Position numbers and translations under genes: made by a program
Assembly (NCBI GenBank): GCA_017311315.1
Contig: CM029669.1
Location: 19,789,683-19,853,682 of the forward strand
Direction of reading: 5' to 3'
Origin: Dendrocalamus latiflorus
Taxonomy: Eukaryota > Streptophyta > Magnoliopsida > Poales > Poaceae
Length of the DNA stretch: 64,000 nt
Notes under the pieces: generated by a model
The model's input: the letters and a program-made list of their open reading frames with translations, nothing else
The model's database searches: none
What the model was told of the DNA's origin: nothing
Shown here: positions 12,942 to 23,066 of the stretch, in pieces
Position numbering within the stretch: the first letter of the stretch is position 1
Layout of the letters: the number at the start of each line of letters is the position of its first letter

Positions 12942-13590
12942 CGCTCGCTCTCTCGGCTTGTGCCTTGCCAATGTTGCCCTTGCCTTATCTCTTTTGGCCC
13001 TCTTGGCCGACTATTTGCTCAAGGAGCATTGGTCCGAAGGGTGAGCTCGGCACTATTTATTGACTTTTCTACTGCAGAAGGTAAGTCGGTAAAAATATGG
13101 GTGTTGGATTTTTACTGCCGAAGGATGATGCCCACACATGCTAGAGTGCCGACCGGCTTTAGACGATCTGGGAATCTCGATGAGCGATATTCTATTTGGT
13201 ATTCTAAAGCCAAAGGTTCTAACGGCAAAACCTTTTCGTTTTCTTTTATTTCCCCTTGGATTGCCTTCAATTCTTCGCTTTCCTTTCTATTGGTATTACA
13301 TAGTTCCTCTGATGAGGCGACCTTCGTGTCTAAATAATTTGTTCCATTTTATAACACTCAACATATACGTGAATACATGCATGGCAAATTAGTGAATGTC
13401 CTTCTTGTAACAAAGTCCTCTATGTGATTTCATGAGAAATATATTTTATTTTCTTCTCCTTTGAAATGACAGGCTTTCCATGCATGGTATTACCTCTGGT
13501 ATGTGTCACTTTCTACTTGACCCTTCACCATATCCATTAATTCTTCAGCTACATTCAATAATTTCAAAGGATTGATCTGGAAGCCGGATT
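10961..13590. other. Unassigned repeat-like DNA with low-complexity tracts
   Basis: No coding domain is recognised. It contains a polypyrimidine TTTC/CTTT tract (about 11418-11515), an 18-base C run (12702-12719) and a (TC)n run followed by CGCT repeats (12907-12952). The many open frames between 11287 and 13337 come from GC-rich or pyrimidine-rich composition. A dead gene or LTR interior is possible. Confidence 0.35.
12907..12952 (+). repeat. (TC)n microsatellite with (CGCT)n tail
   Basis: About sixteen TC units followed by three CGCT-like units. Confidence 0.9.
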
Positions 13591-14610
13591 TTGCTAAGTG
13601 CTAACGAACAAGAAGCAAAAAGCAAACAAGCACCAGTAAATGTATGTACAAAGAGGCCACCGGTGATAAAGAAAAGCCGGGCAAAATTAGCCATGCATTT
13701 AGCCGGGGAAGCGTCCTATATAAAGTTCAAACCACCGCTATTTCTTTCTTCAGTAAAATACCAAAGCAGAATGTCCTTTTGTGTTGTCGAACTACCGGAA
13801 AGGCTATAACGACAGAGATAAGAGAGATGAAATTAGCCATGCAAATCAAGGAAGAGACTAGAAACATTACTGACGTCCAGAACCACAGGTGTACCATGAA
13901 ATCCTAAGTTTCAACTACTTGCAGCTAGTACTGTTCTTTCAGTCACTAGCACAACAAATATTTGTTGAAATGGTTCCCGAAATCAGCAGAAAATGTTAAT
14001 TTAAAGCCAACTACCAAACCAAAGGAGAAAGGACTACTCTTGTCAAAGAACAGAAGGGTTAAGCTAGATATGAAATGTCGATAGTACCGGTTCCTGTTAA
14101 TGCTTTTGTTCATGAAATGATCCTATTTCTTCAGAAGAAACTGAACTGCTGAAGTACTATCGCAAAGAAAAGTTGAATGGATGGAATGGGAATAGTCATG
14201 TAGTCCAATTCGGTAAATGAAGATGCAATGCTGAAGTCGAACAAAAAAAAAATTATCGCCTATGATGCTTAAACTATCAGCATTTTTCGGCATTAAACTA
14301 TTTAGATGGCATGATTGATTCATTGAACAGACATCAAAATGCTTGTTCATCCGGCCAGTGAAACACCTCAAGGTCGATGAAGTGCAGATAAATGTACGAA
14401 TATATACAAGGCAAACGTGATTGCCGTCAAGAAAATGCAGAGGAAATCGACCGCGTGAAACAGGCAATTTAATTTTCAGGTTGATTCAGTTCCAGTAAGA
14501 TGATACAATCATGCAATGACTGCAATTATAGGATGGTTAAAGCTAATCCATGATAACAACTTTTTTCCACCTGCATTTTTCTGAGTCTATGATAAATTAA
14601 ACCCCACAAC
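13591..14610. repeat. Degenerate interspersed repeat family, block 1
   Basis: Phrases of the form GATAAAGAAAAGC-GG-AAAATTAGCCATG, CAAACCACC-TATTTC, AGTAAAATA and CTACCGGAAAGGC recur here (about 13660-13850, and more eroded at 13985-14400). The same ordered set recurs at 16195-16440, 20215-20660 and 22590-22880. Unit length is roughly 130-180 bp. Confidence 0.5.
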
Positions 14611-15740
14611 TAATTGGAGATTTTTCTGCCGTGCCATGCAGTGTGACAGCGAGCCACGCGTGCGCTGAAGAACGCCGTGTTGCGCTCAGGGTATAATCTT
14701 TCGGCTGCTAATTTTTTCGTTCCGGGGCGAAAGGAACGAAATAACGAAATTTTGTTCGTTTCGTCGGAAATTCGGACAAAAAAATCAAAATTTTGATGAA
14801 ATTTAACCAAAATTTAAATGAAATTTGAACAAATTTTAAATAGAATTAAATTCGGCCAAATTTTGGCCGAAAATATTATGTTTCGGGGGGGGGGGTCCCG
14901 AAAGCAACGAAATTTCGGACGAAAGGCGAAATTTCGGACGAAAGATTATACCCTGGTTGCGCTAATGCACACGCCATACATGGATGGATGGGGATATATG
15001 AGGAGCTTGAGCCTTGTGCACTAATTGCGTAGGACAAGTAATGCAAATACAAAATTTGTTTAAATTTCCAAATTCCAAGTGGCAAGATCATACACTCCAT
15101 GCTAATATATATGCTACAGTCTACGGTGGTTTGGTAGTTTCAAGCTCACAAAGTGGAATATGATGAGTATCTTTAGGTGAGCAGGCAAGTTAAACTCACT
15201 TTCACTAAGACTAAACAATGCACAGCATGACAAGACTCGTCAGCCTTCACCTTATCACAAAAAGGAAGTGAGCTCCACACAGCTGAATTGATACTGGAGT
15301 ACAAGTTAACAACTTAATTGCTTGTGGCTAATTGTATGAAAATCCTTTCTCTTAGGTTTTTGGTTGCCTAGGTGGCTAGGTAGATTAACTCATCCTACAA
15401 GTATATGGTGTTGTCTGAACAATTTGGTTGGGCAACGCCAATTTGAATGTTTTCAGAAGTAAGAACTGCTACAGCTGCCTACCAATGCAACTAACCTAGG
15501 ATTTCAAATCTTCAATGCCATTGCAAGCTTAGCTTCCAATTTTACAATTTGATGGAAAGGCCTGTTCCACCAGCAGATATGAGAAATGTGCACACACTGA
15601 GTATCTTTGTACCTTTGGGTTTATGAAAGATGACACTTCCTTGTCCGTTTGGACAAGGGGTCACTGGTAACCCTAGTGACCTCGCAACTAAAGAAAAAGA
15701 AGAACTTCCCGGTATATGAATATGGTGGTGCAAGTCAATG
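14611..15740. repeat. Segmental duplication, copy 2
   Basis: Collinear with 4030-5230. It is interrupted by a 269-bp hAT MITE (14687-14955) that copy 1 lacks, while copy 1 has a different MITE that this copy lacks. On the minus strand the conserved reading RPFHQIVKLEAKLAM lies at 15521-15570 and an in-frame stop follows soon after. Confidence 0.5.
14687..14955. mobile_element. Non-autonomous hAT MITE, 269 bp
   Basis: Terminal inverted repeats CAGGGTATAATCTTTCG (14687) and CGAAAGATTATACCCTG (ending 14955) are perfect over 17 bases. The flanking target duplication GTTGCGCT at 14679-14686 and 14956-14963 is a perfect 8 bp, as for hAT elements. The interior is AT-rich with repeats of GAAATTTCGGACGAAA and an 11-base G run (14885-14895). 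There is no coding capacity. Confidence 0.9.
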
Positions 15741-16149
15741 CATATCCTTCGCTCTTTGTGAACCTTGTTATTTAAATCCTTCGCTAAAGAATGTGTGCAA
15801 GTTTGCATTTGTTCAGAGTTGTTTACATGTACTGCAATAGATTCAAATGCATACAACACCATGTACTCTTTTTTCTTTAAAAGCAATTTCTTCCTTTCCT
15901 TCTCTTCTATTTCTGTTGCTTCGTGATTCAACGGAGTACGTATATCTATTGTTCGTACTGCACTAAACCCATCCTCTAGGTACATATGCTCTTCTGCATT
16001 CTGTTTCAGGAAAAAATTTGCTCTAAGTACACATGATAATTTATTGATGCAACATATTCTACTAGTACTGCCTGTACTGCTAATAAGAAATCGAGAAAAA
16101 GCAAAATAACAGGTGTTTAAATGAGGCATTAATGTAAATGCAAGGATCA
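15741..16149. other. Unassigned DNA
   Basis: AT-rich sequence between the segmental duplication and a repeat block. A minus-strand open frame spans it but shows no domain. Confidence 0.3.
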
Positions 16150-16740
16150 ATCTAATTTCTTAGAACTGGAAGGCAGATTTGCCACAAATGTACAAAAAGG
16201 CCATCGGTGTTAAAGAAAACCAGGACAAAATTAGCCATGTAACCAATGCGTCCAATGTAATATGCAACCGCAAGCCTCAAACAACAGGTGCTTTTGGCGA
16301 ATAAAATAACAATGCCGAATGGTTTTTGTTCTACTGAAACAGTGAAATTACCCGTAGGAAAGGACACGGCGACAGAGATAAGGGAGATGAACTTAACCAA
16401 GTAATTCAGAAAGAGACTAGAAACACTGATGACATCCAGACAACAGATGTACTATGAAGCCAGGTTTAAAAGAAACAGGTACTGTTCTTCCTCCTTTTTT
16501 GTCATTAAAACATGATGTACTTTTTCAAAGCCAGTGGAACATACTAATAATCAGAAAGTGTTTGCTCCTCGAAAGAAAAAAAAAATCAATTAGTGTTTGG
16601 AATGAGCCAATGAAACTGCCAAACTAAAGGGGTACCAGTGACAGAAGAGAGGAAAGAATCTGAAGGACCACATAAAAAGGTCTAGGTTAATGTTATGATG
16701 AACCATTGCAAGTTTTATGGAGTGGTGAAATGTTTTTGCA
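16150..16740. repeat. Degenerate interspersed repeat family, block 2
   Basis: It shares with block 1 the ordered phrases GCCATCGGTGTTAAAGAAAA, AAAATTAGCCATG, AATAAAATAACAA, GACAGAGATAAGGGAGATGAA, GAAAGAGACTAGAAACA and TGACATCCAGA-AACA. The order matches 13640-13905 closely. Confidence 0.55.
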
Positions 16741-17212
16741 AAGATCGTATTTTGTTTGGGTTGTTTTCTGAAAGTATCAGGAAAATCGGTAGTACTGACG
16801 TTGTGGGTGCTATCATACCGCATGAACGGTAGTTCCGATCTGAGTTACGGTGCGTATTTTCCAGAGAGGTCTAGTGCGAGGTGCGAAGGAACAGTAGTAC
16901 CGGTTTGGAGAGCAGTTGTACTGCTGTGCAGTAGTACCGGCGTGTTGCATACGGTACTACCGATTTTTATAGAAAAACAAGATTATGGGATTTGAGTTAT
17001 GGATTGAGTTGGGGTGGTCATGATATGTGTGTTGTTGCTTGTATGCATGTGGGTTTACTGTTTGGCCCTAGGTTTAGGATTAATATTTTGGTTGCATATA
17101 TTTTGTATGGTGCATTGTATGGATTAATTGTGTCAATTGATGACTTTGTATATTGCGCGGTGCTACGTGACAGTTTGCTTGTTTGTGTTGGTTGCGGGGC
17201 TTCGGAGCTATG
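16741..17212. repeat. LTR-like stretch with CGGTACTACCG motifs
   Basis: CGGTAGTA/GTAGTACCGG/CGGTACTACCG recur at 16788-16965. The 17145-17190 stretch resembles the R/U5 part of the intact Sirevirus LTR (TTGTGCGGTGCTA-GT and GTTTGCTTGTCTGTG near 37980-38015). Probably an older LTR into which remnant 2 inserted or next to which it lies. Confidence 0.35.
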
Positions 17213-18545
17213 TGTTAGACCATGTGGATGGTCGTAAATTAAGAGATGATGAATAATTGATAAAACATTTGGTAAATAAAGAGATAATGAATAATTGACA
17301 TTTGGTTTGCTTTGGATTTTGTGTATATGAAAGACTTGGTCGGTTGTAGTCAAAGACTTTGCCCTTGAGTGTTTGTTCTCTTCTTCGAGTGCTCTCAGTC
17401 GACTCCTGCATCAGTTTTCGACCACAGCATGACGAACACGACTACGACCACGTCTGGCTTTCGACCACAGTATGAATACGACTACGACTACGGCAGACTT
17501 CGACCACAGCATGTACACGACTACGACTACGGCAAACTTCAACCACGGCATGAACACAACTACGACTACGGCTGACTTCGACCACGGCAGTTTTCGACCA
17601 CGTCCAGCCTTCGACCACGGTAGCTGTCAACTACGTCTAGCTTATGACCACGTCTGGCTTACAACCACGGTATCTTTCGATCACGTCTGGCTTCGACCAA
17701 GACAGTACGACTTCAACCTTATGACCACGGTAGGTAATCTAGCTACAGTACGTTTTCATGGTCATAGCTACAGTACTCGATAGTTGTAGACTTTACTAGT
17801 CATACTCAATAGTCGAGGGTTTTACTGGTCGATAGTCGAGGGCTTTGCGGTCGGTGATCATATGTTTTGTGGACTGTTTTCATGGTTGTAGATTTGGCAG
17901 TCTTGTCAATACTCGTAGACTTTATAGTCTGCTGTTCTGTCTTCAGTAGTCGGAGGTTTAGCGATCGATTGCTGTAGGCTTCACGATCGGCACTCGTAGA
18001 CTTTCATAGTCGGTACGAGTGCTTCACTCTTGGGATCTTCGAGTACGTTGAGTACTCGTGTTGGGCCAGAGTTTGACTGGTTGGTGTGTGGTGGTCGATG
18101 ATGAATGGTTGTTGCTACAGTACCAGGTGGGTACTCGAGGATTGAGGTACTCATAGTCGGAGGACTCGGTACTCGATAGAAGTGGTTTCACGATCGTAGT
18201 AAGCGGTCGAGTATCACAGTGGTGTCTGTACTCGTAGGCTTCGAGTATGTGTTGTGACTGTGATTTCTGATCGATTCTCGGTAGTCGGTACTCGATGGTC
18301 GATTAGTAGTGGTGCGTGTGGTTTCTGAGTACTTGTGGGTTACGAGTTCTCTGAGTTAGTGATCGTGTTGAGTGGTTTGAGGGTCTGTTCCAGTTAGCGA
18401 TAGACTGTGCAGTCATAAATGATCTGGGGCATGGTTGTAGATGGGTTGGTTCTTGTCTAGGGATAGACAAGGATGTGTTTTGCTAATGTGTGTTGATTAT
18501 GGTCAAGTCAGGGAGAACTTGTACCGAGAGATGATTTCTTTAGTC
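17213..18545 (+). repeat. Sirevirus-type LTR remnant 2
   Basis: It begins TGTTAGACCATGTGGATGGTC and continues with GATGATGAATAATTGA, parallel to the intact LTR start at 36851. It is rich in TCGACCAC and GGTCGTAG/AGTCG motifs. It contains a 39-bp minisatellite (about 17462-17617), and its 3' half is collinear with 9935-10680. No attached coding region survives. Confidence 0.6.
17462..17617 (+). repeat. 39-bp minisatellite, about 4 units
   Basis: CGACCAC(A/G)-C/T-ATG followed by ACGACTACGACTACGGC recurs with starts at 17462, 17501, 17540 and 17579. The period is a multiple of three, so open frames on both strands appear without being genes. Confidence 0.8.
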
Positions 18546-19790
18546 TTTGCTATCCTGAAGGATTGGCTGTAAAACATACCTATCCAAGCAAGCAATATAT
18601 CAATCGTCGATCAACCTCTGGGAATTTATCTCCACCCAACTAAGCACTTTAATAGCAAGTTTATCAAGAAAACCCGATTTTGCCTGATTTGGCCCCAAAG
18701 TGTGATTTTTTGATCCAAGGGTTTTTGACGTGATTTCATTTGTGTTATTGATTGGTAGGACATGTGGGAATACATCTAGACCCATCTTGGTCATCATCCA
18801 CCCACGAGCAGGTTGTATTTACCGATCTGGATTTTGGCTCGGTTTCAGTGTACCTTTCCTTCAAACTAAAAAAGCCTCAACTTTGGCCATGATTTTCATA
18901 ATTGTTTATTGGAATAGGTTCTTCATAACCTAGAGAAGATCCTTGCAAAATTTCATATCATTTGGATCTACGGATCAAAAGTTCCATCTGAGGAGAGGCC
19001 AGAGCTAGAGTTGGAGAAGATTTACTAAGCCTTTAGATGGCTAACTCTTCCTCCCTCTCATATGATATTAGGGTTCCTTGCGTTGGAGAATTGTGTGTGT
19101 ATGTGCTCTAGGTTTAAAACTCTGTTATCCTAAAAGATTGGCTGTAAAACATACCTCCCCAAGCAAGCAATATATCAATCTTTGATCAGCTCCATGGATC
19201 TATCATGTGTTGATTGATTTGCTCTTGATTTGGTTGGTTTTGATCTCTCCTCTTCGCTTTTCTTGATCTTACTGTGCCAAGGACGTGTAAGACATAGAGA
19301 CAACCTCTGAGAATCTATCTCCACACTTTGATAGCAAGTTTATCAAAGTGTGGAGAATCACACTTTGAGTCATCTAGACTTCTTTTCTTCTTAATATAAT
19401 GATACGCAGCTCTCCTGCGTGTTCGAGAAAAAAAAAGATAGCAAGTTTATCAAGAAAACCTAGTTTTTCTTGATTTAGCCTCAAAGTGTGATTTCTTGAT
19501 CTGAAGATTTTTTACATGATTTTTTTCATGTTCTTGCTTGCTAGGACATATGGGAATACATCTAGACCCATCTTGGTCATCGTCCAGCCACGTGCAAGTT
19601 ATATTCGCCGATTTTGATTTTAGCTTGGTTTCGGTGCACCTTTCCTTCAAGCTAAAAAAAGGTCTCAACTTTGGTCATGATTTTCATGATCGTTTATTGA
19701 AATAGGTTCTTGATAAGCTAGAGAAGATTCCTGTAAAATTTTATGTCATTTGGATCTACAGATCGAAAGTTCCATCAATTTTCGAATTTA
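18546..19790 (+). repeat. Directly duplicated LTR-like block (two ~0.5-0.6 kb copies)
   Basis: Copy a (about 18559-19010) and copy b (about 19127-19780) share TATCCT-AA-GATTGGCTGTAAAACATACC, CCAAGCAAGCAATATATCAATC, TAGCAAGTTTATCAAGAAAACC, ATGTGGGAATACATCTAGACCCATCTTGGTCATC and TCATTTGGATCTAC-GATC. Copy b has extra sequence after the first motif and a short LINE insertion. No protein domain was found. The R-like AGGGTT and TATCAATC phrases fit an LTR. Confidence 0.55.
19347..19436 (+). mobile_element. Severely 5'-truncated LINE (L1-type) insertion
   Basis: A 90-bp insert ends in TTCTTCTTAATATAATGATACGCAGCTCTCCTGCGTGTTCGAG plus a short poly(A), a typical 3' end of grass L1 elements. It is flanked by a perfect 17-bp target duplication GATAGCAAGTTTATCAA at 19330-19346 and 19437-19453. 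The uninterrupted site is present in the sister copy near 18652, which confirms insertion. Confidence 0.8.
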
Positions 19791-20090
19791 AAATCAGGCG
19801 AAAAACACTATTCGTTCTTGAAATTACTGTAGCAGTGGACTGACAAGCACTGTGGCAGCGGCCTGACCTGGATTACTGTAGCTTTGCCTAATTTTACTGT
19901 CCATAGCGGTCGAACCACCGTCAGACTGCTAGGGTTGTTAAAATATGTTTTGCTCGATTTTGATCGGATCTTTTTCTTGTAATTATTTGTTTCTAATCTT
20001 TTATAGCTTCCATAGCTACTAGAGTGAAAAGTTTTACTTCCGCTCAAAGAAAAAAACTGAAAAGTCTTAGAATTAATTTGGGTTCCTATT
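19791..20090. other. Unassigned repeat-like DNA
   Basis: LTR-like phrases (TTACTGTAGC, CGGTCGAACCACCGTCAGAC) are present but no defined element. Confidence 0.3.
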
Positions 20091-20984
20091 CACCTTCTCT
20101 AGTCGTCATACTAAAACTAGCCATGCATGCGATGCAGAAATCACTGGTGCAATACAGTGTACCGTGTTTAAAGTTTAAACCACCATTAATGCTTTAATTA
20201 CTTTATGAAACTAGCCAATCTTTTTGGAAACTGACAAAAGGATGAGTGATCTATGACAAAGATAAGTGGGATAATACTGGCCACGTAACTGAGCAAATGC
20301 TGTAGACGCAATTTTGAGGTCCAAGGAAGCAAATGTATCTTGCAATTGATGTTTAAACCATCAATATTTCCTACTGGTTAAACTATCAAGAGGCTACTGT
20401 TTTACATGATCCATTAAACTAGGCAAGTGTTTGTTCATCAGGTCAATGAAATTAACCACCTAAAAGCGGATCGATGACAGAGAAAACCAGGATGAAATTA
20501 GCCATGTAATCTGGGAAGGCAAATGAACCGTATGTCTTATGCTTAAACTACCAGCAATTTTTGGTGACTAAAATAACACGTTACCATCTCTTGGAAAAGG
20601 TATTGCAGTTAGCTCAGCCAAGTAGACTACCGGAAAGGCGATCAATGAAAAAGAAAAGCAGAATGAAGGTAGCCACATGTAATCTTTGAATCGTCTAGAT
20701 GATTTACCAAACCTGAGAAAAAACGGAACTCATCAATGTACCTAGTGGTTTTTTAAAGACATCAATGTAGCTAGTTGTAAATTAACAAAGTTAACATTTT
20801 GTGACCTGGGTGAAAAACAAATATTGTTGTGACAACAAAATTAACCATATAGTCCAAGAGCAACAACAGAAACACATATTATGAATACCTATACGTGACA
20901 GTATCAACAATTTTGCACTAACAAGTAAAATTACTGTTGGTTACTACGAGGGCATTTCGGTAATTTCCCAATTGAGAAAAGGAA
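20091..20984. repeat. Degenerate interspersed repeat family, block 3
   Basis: It contains at least three eroded units, with GACAAAGATAAG-GGGATAA, GACAGAGAAAACCAGGATGAAATTAGCCATGTAATC (20476-20510), CTTAAACTACCAGCAATTTTTGGTGACTAAAATAAC (20542-20577) and CTACCGGAAAGGCGATCAATGA (20626-20647). The clearest copies of the family are here. Confidence 0.6.
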
Positions 20985-21720
20985 AAAATGCAGGTGGGGC
21001 CCACCTATCAGTGAGCCACGCGAGGAGATAAGGGGGAGGAGACTGCATCTCCTCCCCGTGCGTGTGCGCGTGCTTATGCGGGCGCTTCGGCTTCGCTAGA
21101 TCTGGCGCACCGGCTGGGGATTTCGGCGGCGCGTGGGGGAGACGGCGACTGGAGAGGTGGCGACGGGGGCGCGGCTGGCTCGGGTTCCTCGAAGCCGGCC
21201 GCTCGCGTCACCTCGCCACAAATTCCCCATCTCCTCTTCTTAAGGCCCCATTTCTCCACCGTTGCGGTACGTCTCTTCCGATCCGGGCTTGCTCCTTTTG
21301 GGTCTTCTTCCTCTCTGTTCTTCGGGTTGTGTGGAGGATTGGGGCTTCGGCACCATCTCCGATTGAAGCCTTTGCTTTCGATTTCCCGTGTGAACCCTAT
21401 TGTGGTGTGAGGGGAAATCCGAAGGTTGAAGGTTGACTCGAGGGAGGACGGAGGCAGTGACGGCTTCCCGTTGCCTTTGAGTGCACTCAGCCGGTGCATT
21501 CTTGTGTTCTTGTGTGGCATCACCTTGACCTTCGACTCCGGCGTAGGCTATCCAAGGTCGGAGAGGGCACTGTATCTCTGTCGACCATACTCTTCTTCTG
21601 CATCGGCACAAAGGAGTGCTAGGTTTTCTGGGACAGCACTTTTGAGTGTGCCTTGCCCTGTTCTTCTTGTTCTTCACCGACTTGAGTTGCTTCTGGACGG
21701 CTTTGAGTGCCGTCTGCACC
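20985..21720 (+). other. GC-rich promoter/first-exon-like island without an identified gene
   Basis: GTGGGGCCCACCTATCAGTGAG at 20995 is a phrase typical of grass promoter regions. It is followed by a GC-rich stretch (21050-21440) and a strong 5' splice site, CACC|GTGAGTAT at 21721, after which the sequence becomes AT-rich and intron-like. Open frames are present on both strands but none matches a family. It may be an orphan first exon, a non-coding RNA exon, or an upstream exon of the glycosylase gene 1.3 kb downstream. Confidence 0.3.
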
Positions 21721-22559
21721 GTGAGTATATTGATCCTTCTGCATATTGTGGCAGCAGTACTTGTTCTTAATTTCAGTTCAAGTACTTGGGAATGCTATGT
21801 TTATTTGTGGGCTTAGACCTTGCTCTGGGATGAACTAGCCGATTACTAAATTTGGTCTTGATAACAGAATTAGATTTGATCTCTAGTGGTTTGGCTTCTA
21901 CTGAGTGTACCGTAGCTAGTTGTATTTCTATTGAGCAGATTTGTTAACATGCAACTGAAATCGCTGAGTATGCAGTAGTCTCTTTTCAGTTCTGTTCAGA
22001 TTAGATTATTTCTGTGCAGTAGTCTCTTTTGTTCAGATCTGATTCAGTTCAAATTATTTCTGTGCTCTGTTATTGGTTACTGCTTATTCTTCATAACTCT
22101 GTGAGAATATTGTTTGTTATTCCGGTGCATGTGAACACTTAAAACTGAAATTCAAGTTGGCTTTCCACTGTCTTTGCACGGTTCTGACAGTAGAAACATA
22201 TTTAGAGCTCAAATCTTGATTTCTGGTTATCAGATCGTTAATGAAGAGTTTCGATATTAGCATGAGAGGACTAAGATCAAAAATCTTGAGCAACTCTGTT
22301 CTGAGAGCAATTTTAAAGCAATTATTTTGTCATATGCTAGATTTAATTGCTTCCCTGTTTATATAACTGAGAGACATGTTGTTTTCAGTAGTTTTGTGGT
22401 TATATTCATTGAATATTTACATGTGTATGAATGGTATGATGGAATTACATGATTAAATGTCATTTATATTCTGCTGGAAATATTTTAAATATATGTTTAA
22501 TATAGCTAGAATTAAAACTGAAAATAGGCTCATAGTGCTTTATTTGCAGCAATTACCAT
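21721..22559. other. AT-rich, intron-like DNA
   Basis: Uniformly T-rich with no open frame of note. Nothing else is visible. Confidence 0.35.
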
Positions 22560-22885
22560 CCAATTAATATTTCTGAGACACTCCAAAAGACAGTATCCAT
22601 GAGATGATAGGGGAAAGCAGGATGAAATTAACCATGTAAATTAGGCACTGTGGAAACCTGAGTAAGCAAATATATCATGTGAGCTTGTCAGACCTACGTT
22701 TGAACTACCACTGTTTCCTTGTCGATAAAATAACAAATTATCCCCTGTGAATTACCGAAAAGGCAATCAGTGACAAGGAGCAGCAGGAGGACATCAGCCA
22801 TGTAATCCCAGGAACCATGTAGCATGTACCCACAAGCTCAAACCACCAACACTTTCCACTCAGTAAAATATCACTCCCATCACAT
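22560..22885. repeat. Degenerate interspersed repeat family, block 4
   Basis: AGGGGAAAGCAGGATGAAATTAACCATGTAA, GATAAAATAACAAATTA, AATTACCGAAAAGGCAATCAGTGACAAGGAG and CAGCCATGTAATCC follow the family order. The block ends about 100 bp before the glycosylase promoter. Confidence 0.55.
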
Positions 22886-22978
22886 TTTTTTTATAAGATC
22901 CTGTGGAAGCTTTCATGCAGCTACCATGAAGCCCACATGCTACCAAACAAGCCCAGGACAGCACCTTAACCTTCAACC

Positions 22979-22986
22979 CCTATAAT
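22979..22986 (+). promoter_or_regulatory. Candidate TATA box of the glycosylase gene
   Basis: CCTATAATACC lies about 85 bp upstream of the ATG at 23067 and is followed by a CA-rich, CT-rich leader typical of a plant 5'UTR. Confidence 0.5.
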
Positions 22987-23066
22987 ACCCACAATCACAC
23001 ACACCAAACCACACACATTTCAATCCCCCTCTTGCCCCCCAAAACTCTTGCCTCTTGATTGGCACA

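Noticed and set aside
11287..13337. Gene suggested by overlapping + frames
   Set aside because: Frames are driven by polypyrimidine and GC-rich tracts; no domain, no consistent exon structure.
17369..17783. Tyr/Asp/Gly- and Thr-rich repeat proteins
   Set aside because: Produced by the 39-bp minisatellite in an LTR remnant; no start context or conserved partner.
21062..21770. Protein-coding gene in the GC-rich island
   Set aside because: Open frames exist on both strands with similar length and none resembles a known family; treated as possible non-coding exon instead.
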